Program-made: the position numbers and the translations under genes | Shown: positions 43,824-50,887 of the stretch, in pieces | Layout of the letters: every line of letters begins with the position of its first letter | Position numbering within the stretch: position 1 is the first letter of the stretch | The notes under the pieces: generated by a model | Told to the model about the DNA's origin: nothing | Database searches by the model: none | Seen by the model: only the letters and a program-made list of their open reading frames with translations | Assembly: GCF_026342355.1 (NCBI RefSeq) | Contig: NZ_JAPEMV010000001.1 | Location: 434,001-498,000 of the forward strand | DNA length: 64,000 nucleotides | From: Streptomyces sp. NBC_00249 | GTDB taxonomy: Bacteria > Actinomycetota > Actinomycetes > Streptomycetales > Streptomycetaceae | Direction: 5' to 3'

Positions 43824-43841
43824 CGGCGGCGGCCGGGTCCC

Positions 43842-43870
43842 GGTGCCGCCCGGACACACCGGGCGGCACC
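43842..43870. terminator. Terminator between convergent genes
   Basis: GGTGCCGCCCGG and CCGGGCGGCACC are perfect 12-base arms around ACACA, between the stop of cholesterol oxidase and that of the convergent AhpD-like gene. It can act in both directions. Confidence 0.82.
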
Positions 43871-43879
43871 CGGGCCCGT

Positions 43880-44359
43880 TCAGTGGCCCGGCAGGACGCA
43901 GACGCTGTCGAGGCCCAGCACATGGTTGAGCCGGCCGAAGGCGAGCCAGGACCCGATGCTCATGCTGAGCTCGACGATCTCCACCTGGCTGTAGTGCGCG
44001 GTCATCCGCTCCCAGAACTCCTCGTCGAGGTTGTGGTGGTCCAGGGCGTACCGCTCGGCGTACTCGGCGGCCAGCCGGGTGCGGTCGTCGAAGTCCTCGG
44101 TGGTGCGCCACTCGGTGACCGCTTCGGCGAACCCCTCCTCGACCTTCTCGCCGTCCCGGTCGGTGCGCCAGTCGAGGCAGAAGACGCAGCCGTTGATCTG
44201 GGCGACGCGCAGCCGGGCGGCCTCGAACTCGCGCAGGCCCAGGGTGGTGTGGGCGTAGACGGAGAGGGAGAAGTTGGCCGCGGCCATGCCGATGCCGGGG
44301 ACCAGGTCCCCCCACACGTACTCGATCGGGTGCTGACCTTCGGGAACGTCGATCCTCAT
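43880..44359 (-). CDS. Carboxymuconolactone decarboxylase/AhpD-like protein
   Basis: This 159-residue helical protein contains the redox motif C-V-F-C (in N-G-C-V-F-C-L-D-W-R) followed by helices with E-Y-A-E-R-Y-A-L-D-H-H and a C-terminal S-I-G-S-W-L-A-F-G-R-L-N. This fits the AhpD/CMD fold, whose members are peroxidases or decarboxylases. The ATG at 44359 overlaps the stop of the preceding DapB-like gene (ATGA), so the two are coupled. A link with peroxide made by the convergent cholesterol oxidase is tempting but not shown. Confidence 0.87.
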   Translation of the reverse strand: MRIDVPEGQHPIEYVWGDLVPGIGMAAANFSLSVYAHTTLGLREFEAARLRVAQINGCVFCLDWRTDRDGEKVEEGFAEAVTEWRTTEDFDDRTRLAAEYAERYALDHHNLDEEFWERMTAHYSQVEIVELSMSIGSWLAFGRLNHVLGLDSVCVLPGH

Positions 44360-45435
44360 GGCTGCTTCCTTCCGAGTTTGCCGACTGCGGGACGCAGCGG
44401 GACGTCGAGCGCGTCGTAGAGTCCGGGTTCCGCCGCGACGAGCCAGTCGATGGCGCCGACCAGCCGGCCGACGGCGGTGGCGTTGCCGCCGGCGGAGCGG
44501 TTCTCGCCCTCGTCGGTGGCCTCGACGGTGACCTCGATGCGGGGGCGGCCCTCGATGACCACCCGGTGGGCCCCGGCCCCGTCCGGCGGGGTGGGCCAGT
44601 CGGGGGCGCAGGAGGGGTGGATGCGGGTGACGTGTTCGATGACGATGCGGGCTTCGCCCTCGACGATGCCCTGCACCTCGAAGCGGATGGCGCCCTGGGT
44701 GCCGGCCTCGAACTCCCCCATGGTGCGGGTGGTGACGGTGGTGTCCAGGGCGCGGCGCTGCGAGGTCTCGCGGATCTCGTCGAGTTCGACGCCGAGGGCG
44801 CGGGCCATCATGCGGATCTGCCCTCCCCACACCATGGTGGGGACCGAGGGCATGAGCATCATCGGCTCGAAGTCCATGGGCTGGCCCATGCCGACCAGGT
44901 AGCGGACGGAGTCCGGCTGGTCGTACGTGGAGTAGTCGAAGATCTCCTGGCAGCGGATCACGTCGACGGTGGTGCCGAGTCCGCTGAGCAGCAGGGGCAG
45001 GACGTCGTTGCCCCAGCCGGGGTCGACGCCGGAGGCGAAGAGGGAGCCGCCGCCCTCCGCGACGGCCGCCAGCACGGGGTCCCGGAACTCGGGCGGGGCG
45101 TTGCGGTGGTCGTAGAGGGGGTAGAGGGCGGGGCTGACGACGACGGCTCCGGCCGCGACCGCCCGCGTGATGTCGGCGAGCGCGTCGTCGGGGCGTACGT
45201 CCCCGGACGCGGCGTAGACGACGGCGGCGGGGCGGGCGGCGAGCACCGCCTCGGCGTCGTCGGTGGCGGCCACCCCCAGCAGGCGGTCCAGGCCCGCGAG
45301 TTCGCCCGCGTCGCGGCCGACCTTGGCGGGGTTGTGGACGATGACGTGTACGAGTTCGAGCGCCGGGTGGGCCTCGACGGCGCGGATCGCCGCGCGGCCG
45401 ACGTTGCCGGTGCCCCAGACCACCGTGGGAATCAT
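44356..45435 (-). CDS. NAD(P)-dependent dehydrogenase of the dihydrodipicolinate reductase-like (amine dehydrogenase) family
   Basis: This 359-residue protein starts at ATG 45435. The Rossmann motif is V-W-G-T-G-N-V-G-R-A-A at the N terminus. V-V-Y-A-A-S-G and S-G-V-D-P-G-W-G-N-D-V-L follow, both seen in the 2,4-diaminopentanoate dehydrogenase-like or mycobacterial DapB-like proteins. Members act on amino or keto compounds and several in actinobacteria lie in lipid catabolism loci. The coupled AhpD-like gene is downstream. The substrate is unknown. Confidence 0.85.
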   Translation of the reverse strand: MIPTVVWGTGNVGRAAIRAVEAHPALELVHVIVHNPAKVGRDAGELAGLDRLLGVAATDDAEAVLAARPAAVVYAASGDVRPDDALADITRAVAAGAVVVSPALYPLYDHRNAPPEFRDPVLAAVAEGGGSLFASGVDPGWGNDVLPLLLSGLGTTVDVIRCQEIFDYSTYDQPDSVRYLVGMGQPMDFEPMMLMPSVPTMVWGGQIRMMARALGVELDEIRETSQRRALDTTVTTRTMGEFEAGTQGAIRFEVQGIVEGEARIVIEHVTRIHPSCAPDWPTPPDGAGAHRVVIEGRPRIEVTVEATDEGENRSAGGNATAVGRLVGAIDWLVAAEPGLYDALDVPLRPAVGKLGRKQP

Positions 45436-45533
45436 GCGCGGAGGGTAACGAGGGGGCCCGGAGGTGCCCAGAGCCGTGAACGATGTTTTTCGGACGGACA
45501 GCCGGCCGGGCGGAACCCGGGGTGAGCGCCCCC

Positions 45534-45562
45534 TTGACCCAGCTGGTCCAGACCAATAGTTT
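45534..45562 (+). promoter_or_regulatory. Chitinase promoter with DasR box in the spacer
   Basis: TTGACC (45534-45539) and TAGTTT (45557-45562) are 17 bases apart. TGGTCCAGACCA (45544-45555), a close match to the DasR site TGGTCTAGACCA, lies entirely inside the spacer, so DasR would exclude polymerase until glucosamine phosphates release it. The gene starts 110 bases on, leaving a long 5' leader. Confidence 0.82.
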
Positions 45563-45671
45563 CCGGGTGGGGCAGCCCACGCGCTCCCGCACGACGCGCG
45601 CGTACCGGCACCGCCCACGCGTTCCCGCACGGCTCAGGAGCACCACTCCCCCGCATCCGCAAAGGAAGCCC

Positions 45672-47012
45672 ATGCGCCGCAGCACCTTCGGCAGGCTCGC
45701 CGTCGCCGCCGCCTGCTCCCTCTCCCTGCTGACCGCCTTCGCACCCGGCGCCGCCGCCGGGACCAGCGGGGCCGAGGGCGGGGCGGGCGGCCACGGCCGC
45801 GCGTACAAGAAGGTCGGGTACTTCACCCAATGGGGCGTCTACGGGCGCGACTTCCAGGTCCAGGACCTGGAGGCGAACGGCACCGCCGCCAGGCTCACCC
45901 ACCTCAACTACGCCTTCGGCAACGTCAGCGCCGAAGGCAGGTGCTTCACGGGGAGCGTGCCGGGCGAGGCCGACGCCTGGGCCGACTACGTCCGCCCGCT
46001 GGACGCCGCGAACTCCGTCGACGGGGTGGCCGACACCGCCGAGCAGCCCCTCGCGGGCAACTTCAACCAGCTCCGCGAGCTCAAGGCCGAGCACCCGGGG
46101 CTGAAGGTGATGATCTCGCTCGGCGGCTGGAGCTGGTCCACGCACTTCTCGGACGCGGCCCTGACCGCCGCCTCCCGCAAGGAGTTCGTGCGCTCCTGCC
46201 TCGACCTCTACATCAAGGGCAACCTGCCGCAGGACGGCGCCCGGGGCGGGGCGGGCGCCGCCGCCGGGCTCTTCGACGGCATCGACCTCGACTGGGAGTG
46301 GCCGGGCTCGGCCGGGGACAGCGACACGAAGTTCCGGCCGGAGGACAAGCGCAACTTCGCGCTGCTGGCGGAGGAGTTCCGCGCCCAGCTCGACGCCTAC
46401 GGACGCCAGCAGCGGCGCACCTACGAGCTGTCGGCGTTCGTCCCGACCGCCCCCGCCAAGATCGACGCGGGCTTCGACGTCCGCCGCATCATGCGCTCCC
46501 TCGACTTCGTCAACCTCCAGGGCTACGACTTCCACGTCTCCGTCGAGAAGAGCACCGCCCAGCAGTCCGCGCTGTACGCCCGCGAGGACTTCAGCGTGGA
46601 CGGCACCGTACGGGCGTGGGAGCGGCGCGGGGCGCCCGCGCGCAAGCTGGTCGTGGGCATGCCGTTCTACGGACAGGGCTGGACCGGGGTCACCGGCGGC
46701 GGGGACGGCATGGGCCAGCCGGCGACGGGCCCGGCGCCGGCCGCCTGGGCGGACGGGTACGCGGACTACAAGGAGCTCAAGGCCCTGGCCGCGTCCGGAA
46801 GTTACCGGCTGCACCGCGACGCGCGCGGCGGGCACGCCTGGCTGTTCGACGGCAGCACCCTGTGGACGTACGACGACCCGCAGGTGCTCCGCACGAAGGC
46901 CCGGTACGTGCGCGAACAGGGCCTGGGCGGCGCCATGTTCTGGTCCCTGGACGCCGACACCGCCGACGGGGAGCTGACGGCCGCGGTGGACCAGGGCCTG
47001 CGCGGCCACTGA
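45672..47012 (+). CDS. Secreted chitinase, glycoside hydrolase family 18
   Basis: This 446-residue enzyme hydrolyses chitin. It starts at ATG 45672 after AAAGGAAG. A signal peptide ends near residue 29 (A-P-G-A-A-A-G). The GH18 barrel has the S-L-G-G-W strand and the catalytic D202-G-I-D-L-D-W-E209 motif, E209 being the acid/base. Later conserved pieces are L-Q-G-Y-D-F and M-P-F-Y-G-Q-G-W. No chitin-binding or fibronectin module is attached. A DasR box in the promoter and a strong terminator afterwards make it a self-contained, amino-sugar-controlled unit. Confidence 0.95.
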   Translation: MRRSTFGRLAVAAACSLSLLTAFAPGAAAGTSGAEGGAGGHGRAYKKVGYFTQWGVYGRDFQVQDLEANGTAARLTHLNYAFGNVSAEGRCFTGSVPGEADAWADYVRPLDAANSVDGVADTAEQPLAGNFNQLRELKAEHPGLKVMISLGGWSWSTHFSDAALTAASRKEFVRSCLDLYIKGNLPQDGARGGAGAAAGLFDGIDLDWEWPGSAGDSDTKFRPEDKRNFALLAEEFRAQLDAYGRQQRRTYELSAFVPTAPAKIDAGFDVRRIMRSLDFVNLQGYDFHVSVEKSTAQQSALYAREDFSVDGTVRAWERRGAPARKLVVGMPFYGQGWTGVTGGGDGMGQPATGPAPAAWADGYADYKELKALAASGSYRLHRDARGGHAWLFDGSTLWTYDDPQVLRTKARYVREQGLGGAMFWSLDADTADGELTAAVDQGLRGH

Positions 47013-47044
47013 CCTGCCCGCACCAGACCTGCCCGCACCGGACC

Positions 47045-47094
47045 GGCGCCGCCGGGCCGCCGGGCCGCGGAAAACGGCCCGGCCCGGCGGCGCC
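47045..47094. terminator. Terminator hairpin after chitinase
   Basis: GGCGCCGCCGGGCC and GGCCCGGCGGCGCC are perfect 14-base arms. Further pairing inside leaves a small GGAAAAC-type loop. There is no T-tract on either side, which is common in streptomycetes. Confidence 0.75.
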
Positions 47095-47102
47095 CCACCA
47101 CG

Positions 47103-47108
47103 TAGGCT
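47103..47108 (+). promoter_or_regulatory. -10 box placing the serpin mRNA start at its ATG
   Basis: TAGGCT ends six bases before the serpin ATG, the geometry of leaderless actinobacterial transcripts. No ribosome-binding sequence separates the two. A clear -35 is not seen. Confidence 0.5.
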
Positions 47109-47114
47109 CCCCCG

Positions 47115-48317
47115 ATGAAGAACTCCACGGTACGGGCGGCCAACCGCCTCACGACCCGCTGGGCCGCGGTGGCCCCCGGCGGGGACACGGGCACGGTGTT
47201 CACGGCGGCCGGGGTGTGGCCGCTGCTCGCCCTCCTCGCGGACGGCGCGGACGGCCCGGCCCGTACGGAACTGGCCGAGGCGCTCGGCATACCCGCCGAC
47301 CGGGCCGCCGCCACCGCCCGGGAACTGCTGGCCGCGCTGGACGGCGTACGGGGCCTGCGCGCGGCGACCGGACTGTGGACGAAGGCGGACCTCCCCCTGG
47401 CACCACGGTGGACGGCCGGCCTCCCCGAGGGCACCCGGGGCACCCTGAGCGGCGACCCGGACGCCGACGGCCGGGCCCTCGACGCATGGGCGGCCGAGCG
47501 GACGGACGGGGCGATCGAGCGGATGCCCGTCACCCTGCCCGAGCCGCCGGCCGACACCAGGCTGGTCCTCGCCTCGGCGCTCACCCTGGGGCTGAAGTGG
47601 ATCCAGCCCTTCACCGAGATGTACGGGCTGACGCAGGAGGGCCCTTGGGCCGACCGCACCCTGCTGATGCTCCGCCGCTCCACCAGCCTCCTCGACCGAG
47701 CCGGTGTGACACGGGGTCCGGCCGGCGCGGTCACCCTCCTGCAGGTCGTCGGGAACGCCGGCGTGGACGTCCACCTGATGCTCGGCGAGCCCGGGGCCGC
47801 GCCCGGCGAGGTGCTCGCCACCGGGATCGAGGCCGCCACCCGGACGCGCCCCGTCACGGGCGCGAGCCTGCTCCCGGACGGCGAACCGGGCCCCGGGCTG
47901 TACGCGGGGACCGTGCTGGCCCTGTCCCCCGAGCCGCGCCTCGACATCCAGACGCCCGCCTTCGAGGTGCGGGCCGAGCACGACCTCCTCGGCCGGGCCC
48001 GGCTGTTCGGCCTGGAGAGCGCCGCGGACGCCCGCTCCGGCCACTTCCCCGGAATCAGCCCGGAGCCCCTCGCCGTCGGCTCGGCCCGCCAGGAGGCCCT
48101 GGGCCGCTTCCACGCGACGGGGTTCGAGGCGGCCGCGGTGACGGCGGTCGGCGGCGCGGCCGGCTGCGGCGTGCCGCCCCGGATCCGCTACCGCACCCGC
48201 CGGGTGGCGGTCCGCTTCCACCGCCCCTTCGGCTTCGCCGCCGTCCACCGGACCTCACGCCTGGTCCTGGCGGCGGGCTGGGTCACGGACCCGCTCCTCC
48301 ACCCGGACGCGCAGTAG
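47115..48317 (+). CDS. Serpin-family protein (putative serine protease inhibitor)
   Basis: This 400-residue protein follows the serpin order: N-terminal helices with A-A-N-R-L-T-T-R-W, S-A-L-T-L-G-L-K-W after D-T-R-L-V-L-A, and late in the chain a hinge and reactive-loop-like segment F-H-A-T-G-F-E-A-A-A-V-T-A-V, then F-H-R-P-F-G-F-A-A-V. The hinge retains small alanines as in inhibitory serpins. There is no signal peptide, so it would act in the cytoplasm unless exported otherwise. The gene shows no ribosome-binding site and a TAGGCT box six bases before ATG. Its last 35 bases overlap the convergent kinase gene. Confidence 0.85.
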   Translation: MKNSTVRAANRLTTRWAAVAPGGDTGTVFTAAGVWPLLALLADGADGPARTELAEALGIPADRAAATARELLAALDGVRGLRAATGLWTKADLPLAPRWTAGLPEGTRGTLSGDPDADGRALDAWAAERTDGAIERMPVTLPEPPADTRLVLASALTLGLKWIQPFTEMYGLTQEGPWADRTLLMLRRSTSLLDRAGVTRGPAGAVTLLQVVGNAGVDVHLMLGEPGAAPGEVLATGIEAATRTRPVTGASLLPDGEPGPGLYAGTVLALSPEPRLDIQTPAFEVRAEHDLLGRARLFGLESAADARSGHFPGISPEPLAVGSARQEALGRFHATGFEAAAVTAVGGAAGCGVPPRIRYRTRRVAVRFHRPFGFAAVHRTSRLVLAAGWVTDPLLHPDAQ

Positions 48318-49266
48318 CCGCCAGCGCGGCGGTGTCGGCGAAGGACGGGACGTGCCCGGTGCCACCGCGTCCGGACACCGAGAGGGCGGCGGCCGCCACC
48401 CCGTAGGCCACCGCCCGCGCCAGCGGGTCGCCCAGTGCGAGCCGGGCGGTGGCGGTGCCGGTGAAGCAGTCCCCGGCGCCGGTGGCGTCGACGGGCGCCG
48501 GGTCGACCGGTACGGGCAGGTACGCCACCTCGCCCCCCTCGTCCAGCAGCAGCCGGTCCGCCCCGGCGGTGACCGCCACGGCGCGGGCGCCGAGCGCCCG
48601 GTAGCGGGCCGCGGCGGTGCGCGGGTCGGCGGTGTCGACCAGGGCGAGCGCGTCCGCCGGGCAGGAGGTCTTCAGCAGCCCGGTCAGCGGGGCGATCCGC
48701 GCCAGCAGTTCCCGGGCCTGCTCCCGGCCGGTGAGCCGGGCGCGGTAGTTGGGGTCGTAGGTGAGGTGCCCGCCGGCCCCGTGGACGGCCTCGGCGGCGG
48801 CGAGGACGGCCTCGCGGGCCCCGTCCGAGAGCGCGCCGGTGATCCCGCTGGTGATCAGGGACCGGGCGCCGGTCAGCAGCGGGCGCCAGGACTCGACGTG
48901 GGCCGGGGAGAGGGTGGAACCGGCGCTGTGGGTGCGCCAGTAGACGAACGCCCGGTCGCCCTCGGGGTCGGCGCACAGCAGGTACGCGCCGTTGGGGCGC
49001 GGTGCGCGGCGGACGTGGGAGACGTCCACGCCCAGTGCGGCGGCCCGGCGCAGCAGCGGGACGGTGAGTTCGTCCTCGCCGACGACGGCCAGCAGGGCGG
49101 TACGGGCTCCGGCGGCGGCCGCCGCGGCCGCCGCGTTGAGGGCGTCGCCCGAGTATGAGATCCGGGCCGGGGTGCCGTCGGCGGCCTCGTGCGGGGCGGT
49201 GTCGGCGTGGATCTCGACCAGGACCTCGCCGAGCACGAGGACGTCGTAGCGGTCCGGGGCGGGCAC
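48283..49266 (-). CDS. PfkB-family sugar kinase, probable 2-keto-3-deoxygluconate kinase
   Basis: This 327-residue kinase has the N-terminal G-E-V-L-V-E-I-H and glycine-rich S-G-D-A-L-N-A-A segments for sugar binding, T-Y-D-P-N-Y-R in the middle and the PfkB signature D-A-T-G-A-G-D-C-F-T-G, with the catalytic base in G-A-G-D. Its partner downstream is a KDPG aldolase, which makes 2-keto-3-deoxygluconate the best substrate guess (product KDPG). The aldolase gene starts upstream on the same strand with a 3-base gap, and an IclR regulator is divergent. Confidence 0.87.
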   Translation of the reverse strand: MPAPDRYDVLVLGEVLVEIHADTAPHEAADGTPARISYSGDALNAAAAAAAAGARTALLAVVGEDELTVPLLRRAAALGVDVSHVRRAPRPNGAYLLCADPEGDRAFVYWRTHSAGSTLSPAHVESWRPLLTGARSLITSGITGALSDGAREAVLAAAEAVHGAGGHLTYDPNYRARLTGREQARELLARIAPLTGLLKTSCPADALALVDTADPRTAAARYRALGARAVAVTAGADRLLLDEGGEVAYLPVPVDPAPVDATGAGDCFTGTATARLALGDPLARAVAYGVAAAALSVSGRGGTGHVPSFADTAALAATARPGGGAGP

Positions 49267-49269
49267 GGC

Positions 49270-49905
49270 TCAGCGCTCCCGGGCGCAGTCGGCGCAGCAG
49301 GGGCGGGCGAGCGAGGCGAAGACGGCGGCCAGTTCGGCCGGGTCCTCGGGCAGGCCGCCGCCGATGCCGACGGCGCTCGCGCCCGCGGCGAGCCATGCGT
49401 GGACCTCCCCGGGCCGGATGCCGCCGGTCGGGACCAGCAGGGCGTCGGGCAGCACCGCCTTGAGGGAGCGGACGAAGGAGGGGCCGCCGACATGGGCCGG
49501 GAACACTTTGGCGGCGCCGGTGCGGCGGGCGGCGTCGGCGATCTCCCCGGGGGTGAAGCCGCCCTCGACGAGGACGGCCCCGCGCCGGGCGGCGACCGCG
49601 CGGGCCTCGGGCGCCGGGTAGGGGGAGACGAGGAAGGCGGCGCCGGCGTCGAGGGCTTCCTCGGCCTGCGCGGTGGTGGTGACGGTGCCCACGCCGATCA
49701 GCGCGGGGCGGCCCAGCGCGTCGGCGAGCGGGGCGGTACGGGCGAGGGCCCCGGCCCAGCCGGGGGTGGAGGTGGTCAGCTCGACGGCCCGGCAGCCGGC
49801 GGCGAGGAGGGCCCGCGTGCGGCGGACGGCCGTGTCGGCGTCGGGGTCGCGCAGTACGGGCAGCAGGCGCTGGGCGGCTATGACTGCGTACGGGTGACAG
49901 GACAA
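49270..49905 (-). CDS. eda: 2-keto-3-deoxy-6-phosphogluconate (KDPG) aldolase
   Basis: This 211-residue class I aldolase cleaves KDPG to pyruvate and glyceraldehyde 3-phosphate. The Schiff-base lysine is K133 in A-A-K-V-F-P-A, and E42 in V-E-L-T-T-S-T-P-G is the general acid/base, the positions expected from the E. coli enzyme. G-V-G-T-V and P-T-G-G-I-x-P form the phosphate site. The TTG at 49905 is taken as start because GGAGGG precedes it by about four bases and no ATG or GTG fits the conserved N terminus. A cysteine-rich tail (C-C-A-D-C) is unusual. Confidence 0.88.
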   Translation of the reverse strand: MSCHPYAVIAAQRLLPVLRDPDADTAVRRTRALLAAGCRAVELTTSTPGWAGALARTAPLADALGRPALIGVGTVTTTAQAEEALDAGAAFLVSPYPAPEARAVAARRGAVLVEGGFTPGEIADAARRTGAAKVFPAHVGGPSFVRSLKAVLPDALLVPTGGIRPGEVHAWLAAGASAVGIGGGLPEDPAELAAVFASLARPCCADCARER

Positions 49906-49920
49906 CGGACCCTCCGATGC

Positions 49921-49972
49921 GTTCCACGTAATGGAACTTGGTATCGTGTGCCGGAACCAGTGGTCCAGACCT
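49921..49972. promoter_or_regulatory. Control region with IclR palindrome and DasR-like box
   Basis: GTTCCACGTAATGGAAC (49921-49937) is an IclR-type palindrome with six-base arms around CGTAA, 16 bases from the aldolase start. TGGTCCAGACCT (49961-49972) matches the 12-base repeat known from Streptomyces chitinase promoters and the DasR consensus in ten of twelve bases. It lies 21 bases ahead of the IclR start. The region thus combines local and global signals for the divergent KDG genes and their regulator. Confidence 0.72.
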
Positions 49973-49992
49973 TACACATCCGGGGAGACGGC

Positions 49993-50769
49993 GTGTCAAC
50001 GGAGCGGGAACCGCGCACGGGCGGCCGTACCTCGGCGGCCGGTTCGGCGCTGGAGAAGTCGATGCGGATCCTGGAGGCGGTCGCGGCGCCCGGCGGCCCC
50101 CACCGGCTGACCGAGGTGGCGGCGGCCGCGGCGGTGCCGAAGTCGAGCACCCACCGGATCCTGGCGGCCCTGGCCGAACAGGGCTACGTACGCGCCGACG
50201 GGGAGGGCCGCTACGGCCCGGGCCCGCGGCTGCGCGCACTGTCCGCCGCGGTGGCGGGCGCGGAGCCCGCCGGAGTCGACGAGATCCTCCACGAGCTGCG
50301 CAGGGCCACCGGCCAGACGGTCCATCTGGCCCTGCACACCGGGGAGACCATCACCTACATCCGGAAGCTGGAGAGCGACCAGCCCTTCAGGACGGCCTCC
50401 CGCACCGGCATGCGGATGCCGCTGCACTCGACGGCCATCGGCAAGGCCGTCCTGGCCCAGCTGCCCCCGGGTGAGGTGCAGGAGCTGATCGCGGCCACCG
50501 GCCTGCCCCGCCGGACGCCGGGCACGCTCACCACCCCGCAGGCCCTCGCGGCGGAGCTTGAGGCGGTCCGCGCCCGGGGCTTCGCCCTGGACGACGAGGA
50601 GAACGAGCCCACGATCCGCTGCCTCGGCGCGGCCGTGCCCGGCCCCGGCGGGCGCCCGGCCGGCGGGGTCTCCGTCACCACCGTCACCTTCCTGGTCTCC
50701 CGCGAGGAGATCGAGTCGTACGCGCCCGCCCTGCTGGAGGCCGCCCGCGCCCTGTCCCCGCTGCTGTGA
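49993..50769 (+). CDS. IclR-family transcriptional regulator
   Basis: This 258-residue protein starts at GTG 49993 with GGGGAGA upstream. The winged helix is at about residues 20-70 (A-L-E-K-S-M-R-I-L-E-A-V-A, T-E-V-A-A-A-A-A-V-P-K-S-S-T-H-R-I-L). The C-terminal effector domain contains S-T-A-I-G-K-A-V-L-A-Q-L and D-D-E-E-N-E-P-T-I-R-C-L-G-A-A-V-P, the IclR family signature. It is divergent from the KDPG aldolase/KDG kinase operon and most likely represses it through the GTTCCA-n5-TGGAAC palindrome, like KdgR proteins. Confidence 0.9.
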   Translation: MSTEREPRTGGRTSAAGSALEKSMRILEAVAAPGGPHRLTEVAAAAAVPKSSTHRILAALAEQGYVRADGEGRYGPGPRLRALSAAVAGAEPAGVDEILHELRRATGQTVHLALHTGETITYIRKLESDQPFRTASRTGMRMPLHSTAIGKAVLAQLPPGEVQELIAATGLPRRTPGTLTTPQALAAELEAVRARGFALDDEENEPTIRCLGAAVPGPGGRPAGGVSVTTVTFLVSREEIESYAPALLEAARALSPLL

Positions 50770-50789
50770 GGGCGGCCCCCGAGCGGGCG

Positions 50790-50818
50790 CCGAAAACTTT
50801 TTCGGGATAAGTGTTATC
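50790..50818 (+). promoter_or_regulatory. AT-rich double palindrome before the sigma-CAP gene
   Basis: CCGAAAA-CT-TTTTCGG-like symmetry (about 50790-50804) is followed by GATAA-GTG-TTATC (50806-50818). This is the only AT-rich island between the IclR and sigma-CAP genes and lies about 70-100 bases before the latter. It may hold the promoter and a regulator site; the first part could instead end IclR transcription. Confidence 0.45.
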
Positions 50819-50887
50819 GGGGTCCCCCCTCGACGGTCCCCCAGTTATTGGGCATCATCGACCGCCGGTACGGACAGGGAACATCAC

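Noticed and set aside
45432..48248. A 938-codon minus-strand frame across chitinase and serpin
   Set aside because: The composition is low-complexity and the opposite strand holds GH18 and serpin genes with clear motifs.
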